A stretch of 64,000 nucleotides of DNA from an uncultured Clostridia bacterium (GTDB taxonomy: Bacteria > Bacillota > Clostridia > Saccharofermentanales > Saccharofermentanaceae), in contig CAMIYM010000005.1 of NCBI GenBank assembly GCA_946403085.1, positions 1 through 64,000 on the forward strand, read 5' to 3'. The notes beneath the pieces were generated by a model that was not told the DNA's origin, made no database searches, and worked only from the letters and a program-made list of their open reading frames with translations. Shown piece by piece: positions 33,860 to 40,995 of this stretch (position 1 is its first letter; every line of letters begins with the position of its first letter). The translations under genes and the position numbers were made by a program.

Positions 33860-34525
33860 ATGGCATCCATGGCAAAGAGCTTTAAGAAGGCATTCATTAA
33901 ATATACAAAGAAACATTATCCTGACGAGGCAGAATCCATTATCAGTAAAGCTGATGAGCTTTTCCCTGTCTTATTCGCGAAAGCGCCTGACATAGGCGGC
34001 AAGGAAAATCTCATGGCTCACAACCTTGATCTCATGATCCTTGCCATATCTTTTTACGAAGCATCAGATCACAGGATAGACGGCAATGCGGTCACTGATC
34101 TCGCACAGGGCATCTATGAGAAGTATAAGTTCATCGGCAAGCTCATCAACGTCAACCGTAAGTGGCAGATGAAGCTTCTCAAGAAGTCGATGTATAAGCG
34201 CTATGTTCCCTATGCAAAACTTGTTGAAGATAAGCTCGCTCAGGGTCAGTGGAACAACACCTGGCGTGTCCGTATCAATCCTCGCAATACAGAAGAAGGT
34301 GTGTGCTTCGATCTTGTCGGATGCCCTCTTGCTGACTACGCAAGAGCGAACGGTTATATGGACCTTCTTCCTTATCTTTGTGCTACGGACCATATAATTC
34401 CGAAGCTCGTTCATGCCAAGCTTATCAGGACACACACCTGTGCATTAGGAAGTGACAGTTGCGATTACTGGTATGTTGCAGATGAGAGCGATACAGCCCG
34501 GAATTTCAGAGGTACTCTTGTATGA
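33860..34525 (+). CDS. L-2-amino-thiazoline-4-carboxylic acid hydrolase-like protein
   Basis: A 221-residue soluble protein matching the ATC-hydrolase-like family (PF14196). The C-terminal half has VCFDLVGCPLADYARANG, LLPYLCATDHIIPKLVHAKL, RTHTCALGSDSCDYWYV, with the conserved Cys, Asp and His pattern. The founding enzyme makes S-carbamoyl-cysteine from ATC, but many members have unknown substrates. GAGG lies 9 nt before the ATG. Its promoter carries a DtxR-type operator, which links it to metal starvation. Confidence 0.75.
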   Translation: MASMAKSFKKAFIKYTKKHYPDEAESIISKADELFPVLFAKAPDIGGKENLMAHNLDLMILAISFYEASDHRIDGNAVTDLAQGIYEKYKFIGKLINVNRKWQMKLLKKSMYKRYVPYAKLVEDKLAQGQWNNTWRVRINPRNTEEGVCFDLVGCPLADYARANGYMDLLPYLCATDHIIPKLVHAKLIRTHTCALGSDSCDYWYVADESDTARNFRGTLV

Positions 34526-34632
34526 GTATAAATAACTCCGGAAATTCAATATTGCTGTATGGGATCTCGGTGCGGAATACCGCTTACACGCTTATTTTTG
34601 GTTCTTCACGATATCCATGGGATTATTTTTCG

Positions 34633-34820
34633 AAAAAGCATACCGGAACCGCATTTTTCAATTTTGGTATGCCTGTTTTGCTTGTTTTTAAGTGCTTTTG
34701 TTGGCCTCGGGGCATACCAAAACGCTGTTTTGAAGAATCGGTATGCTTTTTACCCTCTCCAGAGTCACTTCGGGCACCGAAAACAGCATACCAAACTCGA
34801 GTTTTGCCATTTTGATATGC
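34633..34820. repeat. GCATACC-word hairpin array
   Basis: Three GCATACC words (34638-34644, 34712-34718, 34786-34792), each followed by GGTATGC or, at the third, GATATGC (34666-34672, 34740-34746, 34814-34820). The three words are spaced by exactly 74 bp. Words are often flanked by AAAA/TTTT. ORFs in this stretch lack ribosome-binding sites and look spurious. Confidence 0.7.
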
Positions 34821-34856
34821 TTTGCCTGATTATCTAAGGTATCGAAAAGAACAGGT

Positions 34857-35040
34857 ACGGACACAAAACTACAAATTGCTTTTTGTGTCCGTCTTTTCAA
34901 GCGTCCTTGCAAGGAAAAACAAGCTCATTTACGGACACAAATGAGATAACTGCCCGTTGTGTCCGTAATTTCAGGCGTCGAAGCCAGGAAAATCGAAAAA
35001 ATTTACGGACACAAAACCCAAAACTACCATTTGTGTCCGT
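34857..35040. repeat. GGACACA-word hairpin array
   Basis: Three successive hairpins with nearly identical arms: ACGGACACAAAA 34857-34868 with 34881-34892; TTACGGACACAA 34929-34940 with 34957-34968; ACGGACACAAA 35005-35015 with 35030-35040. Repeat period is about 74 bp. Arms are 11-12 bp and perfect; loops differ. Confidence 0.8.
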
Positions 35041-35048
35041 TTTTTTCG

Positions 35049-35101
35049 ATGGTGACGAAATGGTGACGAAAAGCCTTAAAACCGTCACCAAAACTGTCAC
35101 C
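35049..35101. repeat. GTGACGA-word repeat, copy 2
   Basis: GGTGACGAAATGGTGACGAA followed by CCGTCACC and CTGTCACC in inverse orientation, directly abutting the GGACACA array. Related to 46-147 and 45105-45228. Confidence 0.7.
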
Positions 35102-35143
35102 TTATTTTTTAGCATTTTCCGCCAATTATGTATTATATTCCTA

Positions 35144-35172
35144 TTGATTTGGTAGGTTTTTGGGTGTATTAT
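35144..35172 (+). promoter_or_regulatory. Promoter of the candidate ncRNA
   Basis: TTGATT (35144-35149), a 17-bp spacer and TATTAT (35167-35172). The implied start point is about 35178-35180. Confidence 0.6.
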
Positions 35173-35175
35173 ATG

Positions 35176-35351
35176 AACGTGCCATAAAAAACCAAATGAT
35201 CTGGCGTATCGAACACCTTTTTGTAGCTCCGCAGGTTGTCACGTGTCTTCCTCAAATCTGTACCCTGCGGACGGTACGCGGAAGATCTCCAGTTACGGTC
35301 AGTAACTTCACTAATCAGTCCGGAAGCGGCAACGTTTTCCGGGCTTTTTAA
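35176..35351 (+). ncRNA. Candidate structured non-coding RNA, about 170 nt
   Basis: An orphan unit with promoter (35144-35172) and terminator hairpin (GTCCGGAA 35318-35325 with TTCCGGGC 35337-35344, then T5). In between: TCCGCAGG (35228-35235) pairs perfectly with CCTGCGGA (35264-35271); inside its loop TCTTCC (35246-35251) can pair with GGAAGA (35280-35285), giving an H-type pseudoknot; AGTTAC/GTAACT (35291-35307) forms a small hairpin. The 5' end AACGTGCC (35176-35183) can pair, with one bulge, with GGCAACGTT (35328-35336) in the terminator loop. There is no ORF. Size and pseudoknot recall structured RNAs of Clostridia such as the raiA motif, but I cannot confirm a family. Confidence 0.55.
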
Positions 35352-35370
35352 TTCTTTATGTTATTCAGTC

Positions 35371-36132
35371 TTATATCTCCATGAATTCATCTATCGCTTT
35401 AAGAACAGGTTCAGCGTATTTTCTCTCGCCGAACAGCCACTGCTCATGCTGCATATTGAACTCCCTGATATCAGGATCACGGAAGTATTTGAGATATCTC
35501 TTCAGGTACTTCTCGCCCATCTTATTCGCATAGATGAAATGAGCTGTTGTGCCTTCAACATGTATATCGTCTTTTAAATGAGTAAGAAGGTCAGTGTAGT
35601 ATTCGTTCTTTATCGATCTGACGTCGAACTTCGAGAATGCATCGATAAAAGAATTCGCGACCTCATCACTCATCTCGAAAGAATCCATCAGCATCTTCTT
35701 TGTCTTCTGCTTTTTCTTCTCACTCTTGGTTACACCTGTAAGCAGAGGCGTTACCAGTGCAGCCTGAAGCTTTGCTGCAACAACGCCGCTCTGGTCGAGA
35801 TCTGAGCTTCCGAAAATTCCGTGATCGACATGAACCTTCTCGCGCATTATGAGCTGTCCGACAAAGGTTCCTCCGAGAGAAGATCCGAGCGCTCCGTCGA
35901 TCCTGCCGCCGTAGTTATCCTGGATGTATTTCTCGATCTTTTCCGTAACTGTGATCATATCGGGAAAGATGAGATCGCTTCCGTCAAAACCGTCGTAGTT
36001 GACGCAGATCAGATGATACTTCTCTTTTAGATCATCTATGACGTTTATGAAGTTAGACTGCCAGTCGCAGCATGTGCCGGGCAGGAGCATCAGAGTCTTG
36101 CCCTGCATGTTTCCCATCTCGTCAAAAGTCAT
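35371..36132 (-). CDS. Alpha/beta-hydrolase-like protein
   Basis: A 253-residue alpha/beta-hydrolase-fold protein: MLLPGTCCDWQSNF (oxyanion loop), HLICVNYDGFDGSD, and an elbow GSSLGGTFV at the nucleophile position. It overlaps the HMA gene by ATGA, so it is the last gene of the ABC operon. An upstream in-frame start at 36171 is rejected in favour of this coupled ATG. A role in handling the transported compound is possible but unproven. Confidence 0.75.
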   Translation of the reverse strand: MTFDEMGNMQGKTLMLLPGTCCDWQSNFINVIDDLKEKYHLICVNYDGFDGSDLIFPDMITVTEKIEKYIQDNYGGRIDGALGSSLGGTFVGQLIMREKVHVDHGIFGSSDLDQSGVVAAKLQAALVTPLLTGVTKSEKKKQKTKKMLMDSFEMSDEVANSFIDAFSKFDVRSIKNEYYTDLLTHLKDDIHVEGTTAHFIYANKMGEKYLKRYLKYFRDPDIREFNMQHEQWLFGERKYAEPVLKAIDEFMEI

Positions 36133-36377
36133 CCGAATATACCTCTTTTCGTATAAGGTTCTGAGACGCATCCCAGATAGTCGTAGCCGATATCTTTGAT
36201 GGCCTTCTCGATGATGCCGTTATCAACCGGATCGTCGCATAAGAATGTCGCTTCCTTCTTTGCCTTGGAAGCCTTAACTTTCTTAGCAGAAGGAACTGCT
36301 TTTCTGATAGCATCGCTTACGTGTGCCTCGCACATTCCGCACATCATGCCGTCCACTTTAACTGTTGTCTTAAACAT
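36129..36377 (-). CDS. Heavy-metal-associated (HMA) domain protein
   Basis: An 82-residue CopZ-like protein. KVDGMMCGMCEAHVSDAIRKA carries the CxxC metal site (Cys13 and Cys16), and the beta-alpha-beta-beta-alpha-beta pattern follows. Known relatives bind Cu(I) or other soft metals. It starts 2 nt after the ABC permease stop and overlaps the hydrolase start. The two extra Cys near positions 48 and 72 are not typical. Its presence in an ABC operon under a DtxR-type site is notable. Confidence 0.82.
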   Translation of the reverse strand: MFKTTVKVDGMMCGMCEAHVSDAIRKAVPSAKKVKASKAKKEATFLCDDPVDNGIIEKAIKDIGYDYLGCVSEPYTKRGIFG

Positions 36378-36379
36378 AA

Positions 36380-39300
36380 TTACTCCCTGTTCTTTAATAC
36401 TTCTGCAGGTGTTATCCTTCTGATCCTTGATGTAAGAATGACATTGATCAGGAGGTAAAGTCCTATGATGACACCGAAGATGATCACGTAGAGCACAGGC
36501 GGATACGAAGGAGAGATTCCGACGCCAACATTGCTTACGAGATATCTCGTATAGATATAATCCATGATGACCTTGCAAAGCGGGATGACGATCAGCGCAC
36601 CGATCACGACCATATAGAAGTTGCCGTCAAGATACATCTTGCGCACTTCCTTCTTCCTGAATCCGAAAACCTTCATGAGCGAGATGTTGAAAGAAGATCT
36701 GTCGATCATCATCTTTATCATCAGGTACATTACTACCAGGAAGATAACTGACGAACCGATCGAGATCGTCGTTACCATCGGTCCCATCATGTCTGCGTAG
36801 ATGCCTGCAGACTTCTCGATCTCACTTTTCGTGACTGTGGAATAAAGTCTGCCGCTGTCGATGTCGAGAGGGTGATCGGAGAATACGACATTGTAGTAAT
36901 CATCCGGCTCACCGAACATATCCCTTACCCTGTCGATGTCCATGAATACCATCATGGATGCAGAGAAATCGAATACCCTTGCGACTCTGAATGCATAGAG
37001 TCTGCCGCTGTTTGTATCCTCAAGAGTGAACTCATCGCCGGGCTTGAGATTGTATTTGATAGCAACAGCAGAACTGATCACGATGTCAGTATCGTTGTCA
37101 GGAAGATCACCCGTATCGAAGAACGGGTTGTCATTCGTGATGCCCATCAGCGTGACATCAAATTTATAACCGTAGATCTCCTTCTTGAAGCCTTCAGAGA
37201 CCGCCTCATATCCGCCTTCAGGAACTTCCTCGGTCGGATATTTGTAGTTATACATGTATTCGAATTTGGTCTGGCTTACATTGTATTCCTTGACCTTATT
37301 GCAGTAGACGAATGTGTTGACCGCCATAAGTGCCACGAGAAGGCTTATGAACATGCCGAAGATGACAGTAAATCCCGCACGTGTCTCACGGAGCATCTGT
37401 CTTAATCTGAACATGCTGATGAACTTTAAGCCCTTGATCTTTATCTCTTTGCCGCGGACGGCTTTCTTCTCGTTCCTTAAGAGCGCCAGAGGGGTCTTCT
37501 TAAGTCTCTTCCTGATAACAAGCACGTTAACTATAAATGCCGTTACAGGAGGCACTACGAGGCCGTAGATAAGGATAAACGGTGTAACCTCCACTGACAG
37601 TGCAGGCATCGAGTAGTAGCTCAAAGAGTCAGCAAGCTGGGCTTCGATTCCCGCAGGAGTCAGGACAGCGACCAGTGTGCCGATAACGCCTGATATGAAA
37701 GCTACGATAACAGGTACTGCAACATAGCTTAATGTCAGTGTCCTTCTCTTAACGCCCATCGAGTACAAAGCTCCTATGACAGAGCTTTCCTGGTCGATCG
37801 TGTGCACGATGAATACCGATATTACGTATGCGAAAAGAACCACCAGCAATATTCCGAATACGATACTTGCCGTATAGTTGATCTGCACGTCATCTGCTGC
37901 CGTATCGATCCTCGGATTATCAGCGTGATTCATGAACAGCATCAGGTTCGTTGTCTTGATATTGAATGCATCATCGATCATGTCATTGGCTTCATCAGAG
38001 AATTCCTTAACGCCGTCAGATAATTCCTTGGCACCCTTCGCGAGTTCCTTCGCGCCCTTGTCGAGCTCTGTGGAACCATCGTAGAGTTCGTCGATTCCGT
38101 CAGCGAATTTATCTGCACCTTTCTTAAGCTCAGATGTTCCCTTGTGAAGCGCTGTGACGCCGTTTCTTAATGCGTTGTTGTTTGCCTTGAGTTTCTTGAT
38201 GCCTGTGTAGAGATCGCCCGCGCCGTCAGATAAAGCCTTGGCACCGGTATTAACACCTGATACACCGGACTTGATCTGCGAATAGCCGTTTGCGAGGTCT
38301 TTTGCAGGTCCTGCAAATCCTCCTGCTACTGCTGCGACATAAGGATCTTCACTCTTTGCCATGGCGCCGGCCTGCTTGGCGTATTCGTCAACGCCAGTGC
38401 CGTACTGCTTCGCGCCGTTATTCAATGCTTTGGTGCCGGCAGCAAGCTTCGACGCACCGCTCGAAAGAGCAGATGCGCCGGAACTTACTTTGCTTACACC
38501 GTCGGTATATGCTTTTACGCCTTTTTCGAGCTCTGCAGCGCCCTTATCAAGTTCCTTAATGCCCTTCTTCAGGTCAGGAACATTCTTCTTAAGTTCGCCA
38601 ACGCCGTCATTTAATTCGCCCGTGCCGTCAGCCAGTTCCTTGGCTCCGTCAGCAAGCTCCTTCGCGCCGTCTTTAAGCTCGTCTATGCCTTCAAGGATGT
38701 CGTCCTTTTTCTTCGTCATCCTCTTCCAGTATTCTTTGAAATATTCGTCATCAACATCGTCGACGTCGAACTCGATGTCCTCAAGTAAATTCTTAAGTTC
38801 CTCTTCAGTCATCTTTCCATTCAGGAGGTACGCATAGTAGTACTCCTCAGAAGACACTGAGCTTCCTGTCTTGTACAGTTCATCGTATGCCTTAGGCGTC
38901 ACGAAAAGAAGGCCGAAAGCCTTACTGTCCACTACAGAATCCGTGATCTTCTTTATCATGTTGTTATAGTCAGGCGCCGCCCCTATTCCGGTTACGGTTA
39001 ACTCCTTCCCGCCGACGCTGACCTTATCACCAACCTTGATGTTATTTACTTCTGAATAACGTCTCTCTATTACAGCCTCATTGTCATTTGCGGGAAGCGC
39101 TCCCTCGACGACTGAGATCTGATTTATCTTTTCCCTTACCTTGAAAACTCTTAATACCTTTTCTTCGCCTGCCTTATAGTCAGCGAAAAACATCTTCTCT
39201 ACGCTTACGCCCTTAGATGTTATCTTTTCGAGCTCTTCATTACGCAGAGGCACGAAAACAGAGAACTCGCCGTCCTCGCAGCACAATTCCCTGTCCCTTA

Positions 39301-39448
39301 TTTCCGTATAATCGATTACCGTTACCGCCGCGCCCATCAGGCTCGTTACGATAAAGATCGAGAAAACGATCAAGGCCGATAAAGCTACATATCTTGCCCA
39401 TCCGGCCTTAAGATCCCTTAATGCCCTTTTAAATAATATCCACCCCAT
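36380..39448 (-). CDS. FtsX/MacB-type ABC permease with long DG-repeat domain
   Basis: A 1022-residue permease. One N-terminal membrane helix (about 17-39) is followed by a MacB_PCD-like extracytoplasmic part, then a Gly/Ala/Lys-rich region (about 250-510) of heptad-like repeats such as ELADGAKELADGTGELNDG, as in YhgE/Pip-type proteins. The first FtsX module has helices at about 530-650; a second periplasmic-like domain and FtsX module complete the C-terminus. It begins 1 nt after the ATPase stop. Probable exporter or mechanotransmission complex; substrate unknown. Confidence 0.85.
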   Translation of the reverse strand: MGWILFKRALRDLKAGWARYVALSALIVFSIFIVTSLMGAAVTVIDYTEIRDRELCCEDGEFSVFVPLRNEELEKITSKGVSVEKMFFADYKAGEEKVLRVFKVREKINQISVVEGALPANDNEAVIERRYSEVNNIKVGDKVSVGGKELTVTGIGAAPDYNNMIKKITDSVVDSKAFGLLFVTPKAYDELYKTGSSVSSEEYYYAYLLNGKMTEEELKNLLEDIEFDVDDVDDEYFKEYWKRMTKKKDDILEGIDELKDGAKELADGAKELADGTGELNDGVGELKKNVPDLKKGIKELDKGAAELEKGVKAYTDGVSKVSSGASALSSGASKLAAGTKALNNGAKQYGTGVDEYAKQAGAMAKSEDPYVAAVAGGFAGPAKDLANGYSQIKSGVSGVNTGAKALSDGAGDLYTGIKKLKANNNALRNGVTALHKGTSELKKGADKFADGIDELYDGSTELDKGAKELAKGAKELSDGVKEFSDEANDMIDDAFNIKTTNLMLFMNHADNPRIDTAADDVQINYTASIVFGILLVVLFAYVISVFIVHTIDQESSVIGALYSMGVKRRTLTLSYVAVPVIVAFISGVIGTLVAVLTPAGIEAQLADSLSYYSMPALSVEVTPFILIYGLVVPPVTAFIVNVLVIRKRLKKTPLALLRNEKKAVRGKEIKIKGLKFISMFRLRQMLRETRAGFTVIFGMFISLLVALMAVNTFVYCNKVKEYNVSQTKFEYMYNYKYPTEEVPEGGYEAVSEGFKKEIYGYKFDVTLMGITNDNPFFDTGDLPDNDTDIVISSAVAIKYNLKPGDEFTLEDTNSGRLYAFRVARVFDFSASMMVFMDIDRVRDMFGEPDDYYNVVFSDHPLDIDSGRLYSTVTKSEIEKSAGIYADMMGPMVTTISIGSSVIFLVVMYLMIKMMIDRSSFNISLMKVFGFRKKEVRKMYLDGNFYMVVIGALIVIPLCKVIMDYIYTRYLVSNVGVGISPSYPPVLYVIIFGVIIGLYLLINVILTSRIRRITPAEVLKNRE

Positions 39449-39449
39449 A

Positions 39450-40163
39450 TCAGAGATCCTCCAATTCCGAGGCGGGCACTTTTGCTTCGTTGTAGTAATC
39501 CTTGGAGATCTCGCCGTCTTTGATATAGATGACGTGATCGACCATGTTCTTTATCGAGTTGTTGTGCGTAACGATCAGCATCGTCGTGCCGTATTTTCTG
39601 TTGATGTTCTCCAGGAGCACCAGGATATCCCTTGACGTCTTTGAGTCGAGAGCGCCTGTAGGCTCGTCACAGAGAAGCACCTTCGGGTTCTTCGCAAGGG
39701 CTCTTGCGATCGCACATCTCTGCTGCTGGCCGCCCGAGAGCTGCGCCGGAAACTTGTGCTGATGCTCAGTAAGTCCCAGTACCGCGATGAGCTCATCGAT
39801 GTCGAGCGGATCTTTTGTCAGGTATTCACATACCTGAATGTTCTCCCTGACAGTCAGGTTCGGAACCAGGTTATAGAACTGGAAGATGAACCCTAAGTTG
39901 TCCCTTCTGTAATCGGAAAGCTTCTCGCCTTTAAGGCCCTCGATCAGCGTTCCGTCAACTGCAACGCTTCCGGAATCAATGCTGTCCAGGCCTCCGATAC
40001 AGTTCAGGAGCGTCGACTTGCCCGATCCGGATGTTCCCTGGATAACGCACATCTCGCTTCTGTTTACATTGATGCTTACGCCCTTAAGCACCTGTGCATA
40101 AGAGCCGCCTTCGCCATATGCCTTGCGAAGGTCTTTTACTGTTAAAAACAATTTGTCTGACAT
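39450..40163 (-). CDS. ABC transporter ATP-binding protein (LolD/MacB type)
   Basis: A 237-residue ATPase: Walker A GTSGSGKST (Gly43-Thr51), signature LSGGQQQR, Walker B VLLCDEP with the catalytic Glu, and a H-loop VTHN. Closest to LolD/MacB-type subunits that pair with FtsX permeases. ATG 40163 has GAGGTG upstream; a GTG at 40169 is the alternative. It heads a four-gene coupled operon (ATPase, permease, HMA protein, hydrolase) behind a promoter with two operator types. Confidence 0.9.
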   Translation of the reverse strand: MSDKLFLTVKDLRKAYGEGGSYAQVLKGVSINVNRSEMCVIQGTSGSGKSTLLNCIGGLDSIDSGSVAVDGTLIEGLKGEKLSDYRRDNLGFIFQFYNLVPNLTVRENIQVCEYLTKDPLDIDELIAVLGLTEHQHKFPAQLSGGQQQRCAIARALAKNPKVLLCDEPTGALDSKTSRDILVLLENINRKYGTTMLIVTHNNSIKNMVDHVIYIKDGEISKDYYNEAKVPASELEDL

Positions 40164-40200
40164 TTCCACACCTCTTATTCATATGCTCTTATAGTTTTGT

Positions 40201-40282
40201 CATATGAATATCTGTTCAACTGTTCATATGTATTATAAGTTAGGTATATCTAACTGTAAACATATGAATGATTGTGCATATG
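40201..40282 (-). promoter_or_regulatory. ABC operon promoter with DtxR-type and ArsR-type operators
   Basis: On the minus strand TTTACA (40255-40260), a 17-bp spacer and TATAAT (40232-40237). The spacer is filled by AGTTAG-GTATAT-CTAACT (40238-40255), a DtxR-type palindrome. CATATGAA-N6-TGCATATG (40261-40282) lies upstream of the -35, and a weaker CATATGAA-N6-TTCAACTG (40201-40222) plus TTCATATG (40223-40230) lies over the start region. Two regulators could therefore act here. Confidence 0.7.
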
Positions 40283-40390
40283 TTACAAAATCAGCTTTCA
40301 TGTTCACCTACGTCATGTAGGTAGTTAGCAAAGATTTTTAATGTTCCGCGCGTATGAATCGAATGCCTCTTGAGATCAGTCGTCTTTTCA

Positions 40391-40465
40391 GTCAACTTTT
40401 TCGCGGTGGGGACGGAAAATGCTCCGTTTTTTCGCGCTTGTGCAAAAATTGTGCAGAAATGGCAC
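40391..40465 (-). repeat. 75-bp flank module, copy 2
   Basis: Reverse-complement copy of 28476-28550 with two mismatches. It lies 9 bp from the 112-bp element, compared with 32 bp in copy 1. No gene follows closely at its GTTGAC end. Confidence 0.8.
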
Positions 40466-40474
40466 GGCGGCAGG

Positions 40475-40586
40475 TGTGCAAAAATGGTGCTAGAATCCAC
40501 TCAAATTAGCACCAAATCGTGCATTTCAGGGCCAGATTGCTCATTATGGTGCTAAATCACTCACAAATTGGCACCATTTTTGCACT
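40475..40586. repeat. 112-bp inverted-repeat element, copy 2
   Basis: Same length as copy 1 (28332-28443). The right end is identical; the left end has a few changes. The core reads in the same absolute orientation as copy 1, although both outer flanks (75-bp module on the left, GCGCGGCTC on the right) are reversed relative to copy 1. The remaining gap 40164-40715 holds the ABC promoter and the feo terminator, with no gene. Confidence 0.8.
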
Positions 40587-40642
40587 GCGCGGCTCGACTG
40601 TTTTGTCACTTCTGGCAAAAGCCGTCTTTTCAGTCTGCCCTC

Positions 40643-40690
40643 CCAAAAGACTGCCCCAAATGCCTGGCATATTCGGCATTTGGGGTCAGA
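40643..40690 (-). terminator. Terminator of the feo operon
   Basis: Perfect 11-bp arms CCCCAAATGCC (40654-40664) and GGCATTTGGGG (40675-40685), extended by GACTG/CAGAC; read on the minus strand it ends GTCTTTTG. Confidence 0.7.
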
Positions 40691-40715
40691 CTTCGTGCTT
40701 TATATGATGGAAGGG

Positions 40716-40910
40716 TCAAGTTTTCTTAGTCTTAACTGCTGATGCCGAGTGGCATTTGCCGGCCATCGCGCAGTGGGCGCAGTTGCAGCCGCAGGAGCTC
40801 TTCCCCGCCTTCTTGTCGCGGACCATGCTGATCACCGCGAGAGCGACCAAGCCGGCCACGAGCAGCAGGATAAGGATGTTCACCCAGTTTGCATAAAACC
40901 ACTCGAGCAT
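40716..40910 (-). CDS. FeoB-associated Cys-rich membrane protein
   Basis: A 64-residue protein with one N-terminal membrane helix (about residues 8-28) and a Cys-rich tail CGCNCAHCAMAGKC. This matches the family found beside feoB in Firmicutes (PF12669). Its position last in the feo operon agrees. It may act as a small accessory or Fe-S/iron sensor of FeoB; the role is not proven. AAGGA precedes the ATG. Confidence 0.88.
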   Translation of the reverse strand: MLEWFYANWVNILILLLVAGLVALAVISMVRDKKAGKSSCGCNCAHCAMAGKCHSASAVKTKKT

Positions 40911-40995
40911 TAGACTGTCCTTTCAAATATCAGGTCAGGCTGTGACCTTTTGCTTTTCGCGAAGGCCACGGAGCCCTAAGACCCAAAACACAAAC

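Noticed and set aside
34522..34912. ORFs across the GCATACC array
   Set aside because: Overlapping frames on both strands, repeats in the protein mirror the DNA words, and no ribosome-binding sites.
34857..35040. Three regularly spaced GGACACA repeats resembling a short CRISPR array
   Set aside because: Each unit is a hairpin whose arms flank a short loop, the repeat is only 11-12 bp, and there is no leader or cas gene. It is a hairpin array, not a CRISPR.
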